Shown: one piece after another, positions 54,063 to 64,000 of the stretch
Layout of the letters: the number at the start of each line of letters is the position of its first letter
How positions within the stretch are numbered: the stretch's first letter is position 1
NCBI GenBank assembly: GCA_963921195.1
Contig: OY992537.1
Span: 206,794,581 to 206,858,580, forward strand
From: Pegoplata infirma
Lineage: Eukaryota > Arthropoda > Insecta > Diptera > Anthomyiidae
Direction of reading: 5' to 3'
Length of the DNA stretch: 64,000 nt
Position numbers and translations under genes: made by a program
Notes under the pieces: generated by a model
What the model was told of the DNA's origin: nothing
What the model saw: only the letters and a program-made list of their open reading frames with translations
Databases searched by the model: none

Positions 54063-54660
54063 ATACCCTCCACTTAGTGATAGAGGGTATATATAAGTTT
54101 GTCATTCCGTTTGTAACTCATCGAAATATCGGTCTGCGACCCCATAAAGTAGATATATTCATGATCCCCGATCGATTTTAAGACATTCTAGCGATGTCCG
54201 TCTGTCTGTGGAAATGTTGATCACGGCCAAAGTATTACACGGAGATGACTGAAACTTAACATATATATTGGAAGTTCTCCCGAGAAGTTTGGTATTGCTT
54301 TTCAGCGATATCGGTTCAGCGGTTCAAAAGTTATGAACGAAAATGTAAGGACACCTCAAAAATTTTAGTACATTCAACATAACCTAAAAATACAAAATGC
54401 TTTAATTCGGCTGCTGGTTGACATTTGTAAACATTATTGAACACCAAATGGTATTTAAACAAGTACGAACATATTTTTTGACAAAAAAATAAAAAAATCG
54501 CGGATTTTTTTACCATTTTTTTTTTGCGGAATTTTTTTTGTCAAAAATATTTTTTCAAAAGTATTTTCCTTTTAAAAAAAGTTTTTTGCAATATTTTTTT
54601 TAAAATTGTGGAGGGTATCACTACATTCGGCAAGGCCGACTTTAACTTTTTTACTTGTTT
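54063..54660 (-). mobile_element. DINE-1/mini-me-like element, shortened
   Basis: It starts ATACCCTCCACTTAGTGATA, then CATCGAAATATCGGTC, with a short GTCCGTCTGTCTGT tract at about 54198. It ends TGGAGGGTATCACTACATTC, GGCAAGGCCGACTTTAAC, TTACTTGTTTT. It is nested inside the hAT-like element and is the youngest layer of the nest. Confidence 0.85.
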
Positions 54661-55089
54661 TAATTGATATGATAAATTTTTTAATAGATTTCGAAAATTT
54701 CCGTTAATTCAGAATCAATTCAATTTGCGATATTAAACTTTTACAAATTTTAGTAGTTATACTATTAATTTCGTGATAGGTGCAAAATCAATTAAAATAG
54801 TAATTGAAACTCATTCTAATTTTGTGTGTGTGTGTGTATAAAGACTAAAAATTAAATTTTACTTTAAATACTTTTATTTTATTTAAAATAAATTTTTCAT
54901 TGTTTTTGACGATTAATCGATTAATCGCCACTTTTTCCGATTAATCGACCCGAATAACCGATTAACCAATTTTAGTCAATTTTCGAATAATGGCCTAACC
55001 GGTTAACCGGCAGGGTCGAATAATTGGAAACACTAATTTGTTTACAGTTTTTAGTACCCTTCGAAAACTCCTTCGTGGTAAATTTCAAA

Positions 55090-55605
55090 ATTACATTTTT
55101 ATAAAATTTGCTCCAACTGTTATTTGTATGGGAGCCTACTTAGGGAGTGGAGATAGGGCGTAGGTATGTTTTAAAAAAATGTTGTAGGGTAAAAATAAAT
55201 GGGGGTCGGTCTCACTAATGACCCCTTTCGGACGCACCATTGGACCGGTAGAAGCTGATTAAATAAAACAAATTTACAAAAAATAAAAAAAATTGTATGG
55301 GGACCGCCTTAACAATTAGAGATATAGGGTATGTGTGTTCGGAAAAAATGTTTGGACTAAAAAAATATTGTGGATCGGTAATACATTTTGTTGCTATAAG
55401 GGCACTATTAGGGCAGTTAGAGCGGTTGGAGCAAATTTTAAAAAATGTCGTTTTGTGTGGGAGCCTCCTTAGAAATTGGAGATAGGGTATTAGTTTGTTC
55501 CAAAGAAATGTTAAGACGTAAAAATTAATGGGGGTCGGTCTCATAAATGACCCCTCTATGACGCACCATTGGAGCACTAAAAATGATTTTAAGAGTGGAA
55601 AATTA
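55090..55605 (+). repeat. Three tandem copies of a segment of about 170 bp
   Basis: The copies start near 55120, 55290 and 55450 with TTGTATGGGAGCCTACTTAG-like text. Each continues GGAGATAGGGTAT or similar, GGGGTCGGTCTCACTAATGA or a decayed version (ATTGTGGATCGGTAATACAT in the middle copy), then GACGCACCATTGGA. The outer two are more alike than either is to the middle one. The 135-codon minus-strand frame across them is not recognisable. Confidence 0.75.
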
Positions 55606-57869
55606 CAATAACATTTTTTCAAGAAAATTTAAAAAATAGTAATATTCGTTATCCTACGATCTTCCTTGTCAAAAAATTTGTAGAATCGATAGAAGTTTTA
55701 AACAAAAAAATTTCCAAAAAATCGAAGAGTACAAACATTTTCAAAAATTATATTTAAATTTTAAAATTTAAAAATCGCATACTAGAGCGCTTTTAAGAAT
55801 TTTTTGGGATTTTTTTTTTAAAGTACGCAAAAAAACAAAAATTTTGAAAAAAAAAAAAAATGAAATTTGGACCATTATTGAAGAAGTTACGAGTAAAAGA
55901 AGCTTGAGTAAAGGAACAAACTACCAATTTTTAAAAATTCGATATCTTTTGAACGGCTCATCAAAAAAATCTGAAAATTTAGCACGAAGGAGTTTTCGAA
56001 GGGTACTAAAAACTGTAAACAAATTAGGAAAATTAAAAAAAAAAAAAATTTCAAAGTGTCCGATTTGATATAGAATGCCCCATATATATTTAAAATTTCA
56101 AAAAAACACTTTTGTAAAGCCTTGAGATTTTCTCGAGAAAAACAACAATTATCTATGCACATAATCTCAAAATTTTTCTTTAATGAAAATTTCAATCAAT
56201 ATAACAAAAAAAGGTTTTTAATTTCTTGCCACATCAAAAATTCATTTATTTTTAAATTGTTAATTTATATCAAGTAGTGAGCAACATTTTTCTTGCAACA
56301 AAAGTTCTGGTTCGGTTTAGTGGTCCAAATAACATATTTTTCTAAAAATTTGTTCTAATAATTTTTAGGTCAAACAACTTTTTGAAATGAAACAAGATTT
56401 TGTTATTTAAAAAAAAAAAAGTTATTTTTCTGCAATATTTTGTTATAACAACATATTTTCCATAACAACATTGTATAGCAACATTATTCAGCAACATTAC
56501 CAAGCAATAAAATTTATTCAGCAACATATGTCTAGCAACACTTTGAAACGTGTTTAACTGCTGAACCGATTTCAACATGTCTTTAATATATTTACTCAGC
56601 AACATGTTACTAACAACATTAAGCATATATTGTGATTTTGTTTCAATTTATTTTAGTGAAATAAGTCTGAAAATATGAAACTTCGTATAGTAAAATATTT
56701 TTCAGTCTTCAGTTTTTTAACTATATTTTTAATCTTCCAAAAAGAAAATTTTCAATGCCTTGACATTTTCTCGAGAACGAAGACACTACTCTATACTCAT
56801 AGCCTTAAAACTTTTCTTAAACAAAATGTTCATTCAATCTTGCAATAAAAGTATTTCAAACTCTTGCCACAACAAAAAATTGTTTATTTTTAACATGCTA
56901 ATTTTTATCAAGGAATCAGCAACATGTTGCTAGCTACATAAGTTTTGATAGCACTTAGTTGCCCAAATTACATATTTTGCTCAAAATTTGTTCACGTGAT
57001 TCTTAAGACAAACAATTTTTTGTAAGAAAACAAGATTTTGTTATTTTTCTGCAATATTTTGTTGAAACAACATATTTTCCATACTAACATTGTATAGCAA
57101 CATTATTCAGCAATATTACCAAGCAATAAAATTTATTCAGCAACATATGTCTAGCAACACTTTGAAATGTGTTTAACTGTTCAATCGATTTCAACATGTC
57201 TTGAACATATTTACACAGCAACATGTTGCAAGCAACATTAAGCATATTTTAAGATTTTGTTTCATTTTATTTTAGTGAAATAAGACTGAAAATATAAAAC
57301 TTCGTATAGTAAAATACTTTTCAGTATTTTTTTTTTTTAAATATATTTTTAATCTTCCAAAAAGAAAATTTTTAAAGCCTTGACATTTTCTCGAGAAAAA
57401 AGACAATACTCTAAAAACATAACCTTAAAACTTTTCTTTAACAAAAATTTCACTCAATCTTGCAATAAAAGTATTTCAAACTCTTGCCACAACAAAAAAT
57501 TGTTTATTTTTAACATGCAAATTTTTATGAAGTTACCAGCAACATGTTGCTAGTTACATAAGTTTTGATAGCACTTAGTTGCCCAAATTACGTATTTTGC
57601 TCAAAATTTGTTCTCATAATTTTTAAGACAAACAATTTTTTGAAATGAAACAAGATTTTATTATTTAAAAAAAAGTTATTTTTCTGCAATATTTGGTTAT
57701 AACACTTTTTTACATAACAACATGTTGCAAGCAACATTAAGCATATTTTAAGATTTTGTTTCGTTTTATTTTCGTGAAATAAATCTGAAAATATAAAACT
57801 TTGTATAGTAAAATATTTTTTAGTATTATTTTTTTTTTTTTAAATATATTTTTAATCTTCATAAAAGAA

Positions 57870-58018
57870 TAAATATGTTACTAAGCCGAACCAGAACTTA
57901 TGTAGCAAGCAACATGTTGCTGATTACTTTATAAAATTATCCAGCTAAAACTAAACAAATTTTTGTTGTGGCAAGAATTTGAAATACTTTTATTGTAAGA
58001 TTGAAAGAAATTTTTGTT
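57870..58018 (-). repeat. Inverted segment within the macrosatellite
   Basis: This 150-bp stretch (TTGTGGCAAGAATTTGAAAT, ACTTTTATTGTAAGATTGAA, AGCAACATGTTGCTGATTAC) is the reverse complement of the part normally reading CAATCTTGCAATAAAAGTAT, CTCTTGCCACAACAAAAAAT. On its right the unit continues in normal orientation (GACAAACAACTTTTTGAAAT). Confidence 0.85.
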
Positions 58019-58545
58019 TTAGGACAAACAACTTTTTGAAATGAAACAAGATTTTTTTATTTAAAAAAAAAGTTATTTTTCTGCAATATTTGGTTATAAC
58101 AACATATTTTCCATAACAACATTGTATAGCAACATTATTTAGCACAATTGTCAAGCAATAAAAATTATTCAGCAACATGTGAATAGCAACACTTTGAAAC
58201 GTGTTTAACTGCTCAATCGATTTCAACATGTCTTAAACATATTCAATCAGCAACATGTTGCAAGCATTATTGAGCATATTTCGTGATTTTGTTTCATTTT
58301 ATTTTAATGAAATAAGTCTAAAAATATAAAATTTTGTATAGTAAAATATTTTTCAGTATTTTTTTTTTGTTCAAATATATTTTTAATCTTCAAAAAATGA
58401 ACATTTTTAATGCCTTGACATTTTCTCAAGAAAAATGACAATAGTCTATACACATAACCTCAAAACTTTTCTTTAACAAAAATTTTCATTCAATCTTACA
58501 ATAAAAGTATTTCAAATTCTTGCCACTACAATAAAATGGTATTGT

Positions 58546-61500
58546 TTTTCTGTCTGTCTGTCCTTCCTTCCAACATACATGTTGTTTATTGTTAAATCAT
58601 ATTAAAGTAATTCTATTATAGAACAAAAAAAATGTATATAAAACAAAATAAAAACTTTTTCTATATGTTTTTGATAAACTTTGTCCTTAACATGGTTATT
58701 CAATTTTTTTTTTATATACATATTATTTTTCTAAAAAAATTTTTTGCTCAAACATGTTTGTAACAGAAACAACACGCACACATATGAACTGAACTTCAAC
58801 AAACTGTTTCCTGTATACGATATTGCGAAATTTTCTATATAGAAAATTACAAAAAAAAAGGAACAGAAATTGGTAAAACGAACATATCAGAAAAGTAAAT
58901 TAAAAACACATTAAATACAGGCGTGTAAATTAAATCAAGACGAGTAGAGATGAGGAAATAGGAAGGAGATGAGGAGGAAAGTAAAAAAAGTTGGAAAAAA
59001 AATAACAAAAATAAATTGTTAGCTAAAAATAACAAATATTGAATAATATATACACATTCATCTTCTTAAACAATTCCATATACATTTGCAACACACTCAT
59101 ATGAAAAAGATGGCAATTACAATTGGAACGATATGCTTTAAGAATGCCATATAAGGCAGCTGCAACTGTAAAAATCAATATTTAAGGCAAATTTTAAAAA
59201 CGTCAACTTAATAAAAGTGAAAAGAAAAATGGTTTTACATTTTTTCGGCAACACTTAATGTTGCTAGACATATGTTGCTACAAAAACTTTTTTTAAAGTC
59301 ATGAAAAACAAATACCCAACACTATAATTTGAAAAAAAACAAGCCAAAAATTATTCATCTGGCAACATGTAAATGGCAACGTACAGAGAAACTATTATTT
59401 ATTATGATTTTCTTATCATTTAAAGAAAAAAAAGAAAAAAATGTTGCTAGCAACATGTTGCTGAATACTATAGTGAGATTGTGGAATGCTTGCTTTACTT
59501 GCAATATTTGAAATAAATTTTATTTACAAGTAACAGAAAAATATGTTTTACGACACATGTTGCTGTTTTCTCATCTTAAAGGGAATTAAACAAAAAAGGT
59601 AGCGTTAATGTGAGCAGTTTTTAATCAGCTATAAAAAAAAAATACGCAATTTTTTTAGCAGCATAAAAATTGTATTATTGTTGTGTGTAAAATGTTTCTG
59701 ATCTAATTAAATTGATGATATATTAAAAAGGGAATTAAAATTAATTAAAAACAAATAAAAATTTAACAACAAAGGAATTTCTATGCCAAACTATACAAAC
59801 TATTTTTGCTGACAACATGTTGCTGATAAAAAATTATTGATAGACACATCTTTTTTCGAACAACTTATTTTAAATTACAAAAAAATTGTTTCACTCTTAC
59901 CAAAATTTTCTGATAACCAAACCTATAACAAATATTGTTGCTAGCAACATGTTGCCTTACAGTTTGTAAAAAAAGTATTTTACTGGCAACATACTTAAAA
60001 TACTATATAACTGATTTTCCGAAAAGTATGTTGCAAGCTCATAATGACGAGTATTAATATTTGTGAGATTGAAGGTACTTGGCTTGCTAGCAACATTTTG
60101 CATTACTAGCAACATTTGTGAGTATGATATCAACACTTTCTGTTTACAGGCTTTAGCTGTTCATTTTTTCATATTTAAGTATAATAATTGCAATAGGAAA
60201 ATTTGAAGTTTGTAGCCTGTCGCTGGCATTATAGTTCACATTTACACAGCTACATTCATACATTATTAATTTGTTCAAAGCAAAAAAAGAACAACACTTT
60301 ATTTTAAAAGTAACAAAAAAAAAAGAAATATAACTTTAAGAACTAAGAAAGTTGTATTTCTTATTTTCTGCAATATGTATTTTAAGAAGAAAAAAATTGA
60401 AAATATTGTTTATAACAATACATAAAGACTTAAGTACGAGTATTTACAAAAGTTTCTTATTTTTTCTTTATTATTTTTTGTTTTTTTTTATGTTCAAGGT
60501 AAAAAAAAAAGAAAATATGTACGCAAAAGAAAATGTTGTTCACCTACCTTACTTTTGCCATTTTGAGGAAATCTTAAGAAAATGTAAGAATTACAGGTAT
60601 AGACGTAGATAAAAATGTTGCTCATAAAGACAGCTTTTAAAAGGTTTTAATTTTAAAATAACAATTGTTTTAAAGTTATAAAATTTAAGGTTATTTTTTT
60701 TTAATCCAGGAACTTATAACTGCAGGTAGACTGAGAAATATTTGTAATAAGAAAGAGTACAAAACCAGCAGTAATAGTATTTTTTAATCGGTTTGCAAAA
60801 AGGTGCTTCTAGCAACATGTTGCTAAAGCCATAACAAAAATTTAATTTTAAACTGCAATTTTGGTCATGGATGGTAACACTTAACAGAATCTTTAAAATA
60901 ATGTTTACAGAAAAATGTTCTTACCAACGTTTAGATGTTGCTAGAAATATATTTCTTGGTATGGCTTTTTACAAACACTGTACAAAAACTTTAAATTATG
61001 TTTCTAGCAACATGTTTCTTAGTGATGTTCTATTAAAGCTGGTAAAATATTTCTTGGAGAAAACTTTAATTAAAATGATTTAACTAAAAGTAAGCCTCTT
61101 CTGTAGATTATTAGAATAATTTTTGTGCAAATATCGTCTTTCTAGCAACATATTGCTACGTAATAGTAAAGTTTTTTTAGCTATCGATAGCCCCAGTATA
61201 AATGTCAAAGCGTTATGTCATATTTATAGTTTTAAATAATGTTGCTAGCAACATGTTTTATGGGAAAGGTATATCATGTTTCCTCTAAATTTTAACAGGT
61301 AAAAACTTTTAAGAAAATGTATTACAATTTTATTTTACATTCAAAACTTATGGATACATAAATTCAAACAAAGTTTTTTGTTAATGATGATAATAATAAT
61401 GCCGCCCAAGGTCCACACTTTACAACCCCATGCAAAACTTTTATATCTAGCAAAATCACAAAAATCAATAATGCTCAGCTACATGTTGATTAGAAAATGT

Positions 61501-61988
61501 ATACAGCAAAGGTCCTAGCAACATGTTTATATAAAAATTGTTGGATAACGATGTTTACAAAAAAAATCTCATTCATTCTACATACCATTGTACAAATATG
61601 AAAAAAACATGTCTGGCAACATGTTGCTAAACAAAATTTAGAAAATTTTAGTGTCAAAAAGAAATGTTATTTTTTTTTGTGTAATTAAAAAAAATATATT
61701 TTTATCAAAAATTCTATTAAAAAATTAAAATTAATATTTAGCTATTTGTTGAATCATTCTGTGATGGTTTTAAAATTTATAATAATTTTTAAAATGTTTA
61801 GTAATTTCTTGACTCATTTTGTCACGGTAGGAGTTAAGTTGTTGTAGGATAATTTCTGACAACATGTGTCTAGCGACATGTATTAAATAGGAAAATTGTT
61901 ATAAAGTTTTAGTCAATGTAATTATAAAAATAAATAATTGCTAGCCACATTAGACTGGCATTTTTCTGTATAGCAAAATTTTTTTTCT
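58546..61988. other. AT-rich DNA with dispersed AGCAACATGTTGCT palindromes
   Basis: Mostly without long repeats. TGTCTGTCTGTCCTTCCTTC at about 58547 is a microsatellite. The palindrome or a close variant (TAGCAACATGTTGCTA, GTTGCTAGCAACATGTT) appears near 59265, 59442, 59815, 59937, 60090, 60804, 61002, 61142, 61240, 61517, 61613 and 61857. Sequences between do not resemble one another. No frame above 86 codons and none recognisable. Confidence 0.5.
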
Positions 61989-63196
61989 CCGATTTTCAAA
62001 GTCCGGGAATTTTTTTATTCTACTAGGCCTAAACCTTATGTGGTACCAATTTGAGGTCAATCGGATTCAATTAACCCGTGGCGCCCGGCGGTCAAAGTTT
62101 TGGATTTTTTAAAAATTAAAAAAAAAATAAAAAAAAAATAAATAAATATCTTTCGACACATCATATTTGTTAATTTTGATGCGCTGAGCACGAATATCAA
62201 AAAAAAAAAAATTAAAATCGGTCGAACAGTTTTCGAGATAACGCTATTTAAAATTTGCAAAAAATGGCGATTTTTTCCTACGTTCAAAAAATTTTTTAAA
62301 AAAAAGTCTGAAAATTGCATTCCTCCAACCCTTTCGTAGTGCTTGAGACAGTCTTTCACTTAAAAGTAATTTGAGCCTATTTCGATCATTTTAACCCGTG
62401 GCGCCCTTCGATCAAAGTTTTGGACTTTTTGAAAATTTCCACTAAATTTTCGATTTTTGAAAGTAAAAAAACTAAAAAAATATATATATCTTGCGATACA
62501 TTATTTTTATTAATTTTAGAATGCTAAATATGAGTATCAAAAAATTTATAAAATCGGTCCAATGGTTTTCGAGATATCGCGATTTAAAATTTGTCAAATA
62601 ATTGCAAAATGGGCGTTTTTTCTACGTTTAAGAAATTTTTTTTAAAAAACTCTAAAAATTTCTTTATTTTAACCCTTTCATAGAGCTTAATACAATCTTT
62701 CATTTAAGCCTAGTTGGAGCCAAATCCTATAATTTTAACCCTTTGCGCCCTTCGATCCAAGTTTGGGGTTTTTGGGAAAAAGTTTCTAAAAAGCCATGAC
62801 TTTGATCGATGGGCGACACGGCTTAAAATTATCGGATTTGGCTCAAATTAAGTTTAAATGAAAGGTTGTTTTAAGCTTTATGAAAGAAATTTTGAGACTT
62901 TTTTTAAAAAATTTCTTGAACGTAGGATTAAAACGCCATTTTTTACAAATTTGAAATGGCGATATCTTGAAAACCTATAGAGCGATTTTAATTTTTTTTG
63001 ATATTCGTGCTCAGCGCATCGAAATTAACAAATATTAAATATTTATTAAAATATATTTTAAAAATTTTTTTAATAATCCAAAACTGTGACCGCCGGGCGC
63101 CACGGGTTAATTTAATCCGATTGACCTTAAATTTTGTACCACATAATTTTTAGACCTAGGACAGCAAAAATTTTCCCGGACACTTGGGAAAATCGA
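61989..63196. mobile_element. Foldback-type element with CGATTTTCNNAAGTCCGGGAA ends
   Basis: The left end (CGATTTTCAAAGTCCGGGAA) and right end (TTCCCGGACACTTGGGAAAA, TCG) are inverted. GTGGTACCAATTTGAGGTCA, AACCCGTGGCGCCCGGCGG and GCGCTGAGCACGAATATCAA each have their complements in the right half. The left arm contains two head-to-tail units of about 330 bp (62055-62390 and 62390-62740); the right arm has just over one. It is the uninterrupted relative of 43868-46130. No gene inside. Confidence 0.75.
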
Positions 63197-64000
63197 AAGT
63201 TGTCAAAAAAAATGTCAGTCTAAGCCACATGTTGAATATCAATTATATACAAAATTAAGTTACGAGCAACACTTATTACACAAAATTTTATTCCGAATGA
63301 TAATTTCTGAAACATGTATTCACTCTGACTACAAATCGATACATTTGTAAAAAAAAATTATATCCAGCAACATGTTGCTAAGCAAATTGGAGTTTTTTTT
63401 TCTCTAGTTTAAAAGTAAAGGCATTTTTTTTTTTTTTTTTTGATAAATTTAAGAAACTGTCACGATGATTGCGGGAAGAAAAGTATTATTATTTCAAAAA
63501 TTTTGATAAATATTGAAAAATTTCATGTATAGAAAAACTACAAAAAACCATTTTTTGACAAACTTAAGAAACTAAAAGGATGATTGCTGGAAGTAAAGTA
63601 TTTGTTCTGCACCATTTTCAATTAATAAGGAATACAAAAATATCTAGCAACATGATACAAATGCATTCAAAGTTCCTAACAATATGTTTTTTTACAAAAA
63701 AATATGGAAAACGTTACAAAAATTCAAATCATTCTTCATAAATACTTCTCGATAATTATACAAATAAATATATCTAGCAACATGTTGTTAAGCTGAATTT
63801 AAACTATGACTGCTAGAAGAAAATATTTACTCTGCATGATTATCGATACATTTAAAAACTAGCAAATATCAATAATTCCTATCTACATGTTGGCCCTTAC
63901 CACAAGAAAACAAAAAGTCTATTTTAACAAAAGTTTTATTTCAAATTTCAAATTTTCAATACATTTTTTGAAAGTCGATTTTAAAAACAAAAACAATTTG
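63197..64000. other. AT-rich DNA with further AGCAACATGTTGCT palindromes
   Basis: The palindrome occurs near 63364 and as AGCAACATGTTGTT near 63776. Two similar short segments (AAGAAACTGTCACGATGATT near 63450 and AAGAAACTAAAAGGATGATT near 63568, each followed by GGAAGWAAAGTATT) suggest a diverged tandem unit of about 120 bp. No gene is seen. Confidence 0.45.

Larger units (their letters stand above)
52990..55035. mobile_element. hAT-like non-autonomous element with exact 8-bp target duplication
   Basis: It starts TAGTGTTTCCAATT and ends AATTGGAAACACTA; ATTTGTTT is repeated exactly outside both ends (52982-52989 and 55036-55043). The uninterrupted target is recoverable from the opposite arm at about 56017-56030 (complement of AATTTGTTTACAG). 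Subterminal TTAATCG/CGATTAA and CCGGTTAA motifs are dense at both ends. An 8-bp duplication with such ends is diagnostic of hAT. The interior is a 20-bp tandem repeat and a DINE copy; no transposase is present. Confidence 0.92.
52921..56084. mobile_element. TATGGGGCATTCCAT-ended element inserted in a macrosatellite unit
   Basis: The left end TATGGGGCATTCCATGTCAA and right end (complement TATGGGGCATTCTATATCAA) continue inward as inverted sequence (CGGAAACTTTGAAA, TAATTTTCCCAATTTGTTT). Outside both ends the macrosatellite text continues, split at AAATATA. The short left arm is interrupted after about 70 bp by the hAT-like element. The right arm holds a triplicated 170-bp segment. The end resembles the TGAGGCATTCCACAC family. 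Confidence 0.75.
52540..58545 (+). repeat. Macrosatellite: four to five units of about 500-620 bp, first unit split by an insertion
   Basis: Unit landmarks in order are GCAACATGTTGCAAGCAACA, ATTTTATTTTAGTGAAATAA, AACTTCGTATAGTAAAATA, AATATATTTTTAATCTTCC, GCCTTGACATTTTCTCGAGA, CAATAAAAGTATTTCAAACT, CAGCAACATGTTGCTAG, then ATAACAACATATTTTCCAT. The AACTTCGTATAGTAAAATA landmark or its variant recurs near 52870, 56682, 57299, 57797 and 58330. The first unit is cut at AAATATA by the 3.2-kb insertion 52921-56084. Units differ by substitutions and deletions. There are no frames above 94 codons and nothing recognisable. Confidence 0.85.

Overview
The window is about 64 kb of very AT-rich eukaryotic DNA, and I find no intact host protein-coding gene, rRNA gene or functional tRNA gene in it. 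The best clue to the organism is at least seven copies or fragments of a DINE-1/mini-me type element. These have ends reading ACAAGTAAGAGTG...ATACCCTCCA, an internal (GTCY)n tract and a GACCGATATT motif, a family known from higher flies. With decayed Jockey/I/R1-like LINEs, many MITEs and kilobase-scale minisatellites, this suggests intergenic, intronic or heterochromatic DNA of a schizophoran, possibly calyptrate, fly. The species cannot be named from the sequence alone.

Layout. 0-12 kb: AT-rich DNA with DINE copies, each next to (TTGATGAAAAAA)n-type simple repeats, an inverted pair of a CACCAGCTGGTG module, and a perfect (AATGTT)n array of about 200 units (5738-6948). 13.3-28.6 kb: a minisatellite domain. 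A 35-bp palindromic unit occurs in four blocks (13362-15537, 18370-19640, 21325-24585, 27829-28588), and a 24-bp unit lies at 17044-18325. The third 35-bp block reverses orientation at about 22763. MITEs, a DINE copy and a LINE 3' fragment separate the blocks. 28.6-33.7 kb: a 5.1-kb element with terminal inverted repeats of about 710 bp, holding nested foldback elements. 33.7-39.1 kb: three decayed LINE fragments and a tRNA-derived SINE-like sequence. 38.1-41.9 kb: a diverged tandem repeat whose unit contains a motif like a tRNA-Lys primer-binding site. 42-52 kb: near-perfect foldback elements, a 497-bp tandem duplication holding two hairpins, and a TA-flanked 4.2-kb composite. 52.5-58.5 kb: a macrosatellite with units of about 500-620 bp, one of which is split by a three-deep nest of insertions. 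From 43.6 kb to the end, a 14-bp palindrome AGCAACATGTTGCT recurs across otherwise unrelated sequence.

Several insertions can be read against an empty copy inside the window. Examples are a TA-flanked MITE inside one arm of the long-TIR element, a foldback inside a repeat whose empty version lies at 63 kb, and a hAT-like element with an exact 8-bp target duplication. These give a relative order of insertion. I see no sign of a host-encoded functional gene system; the novelty is in repeat architecture.
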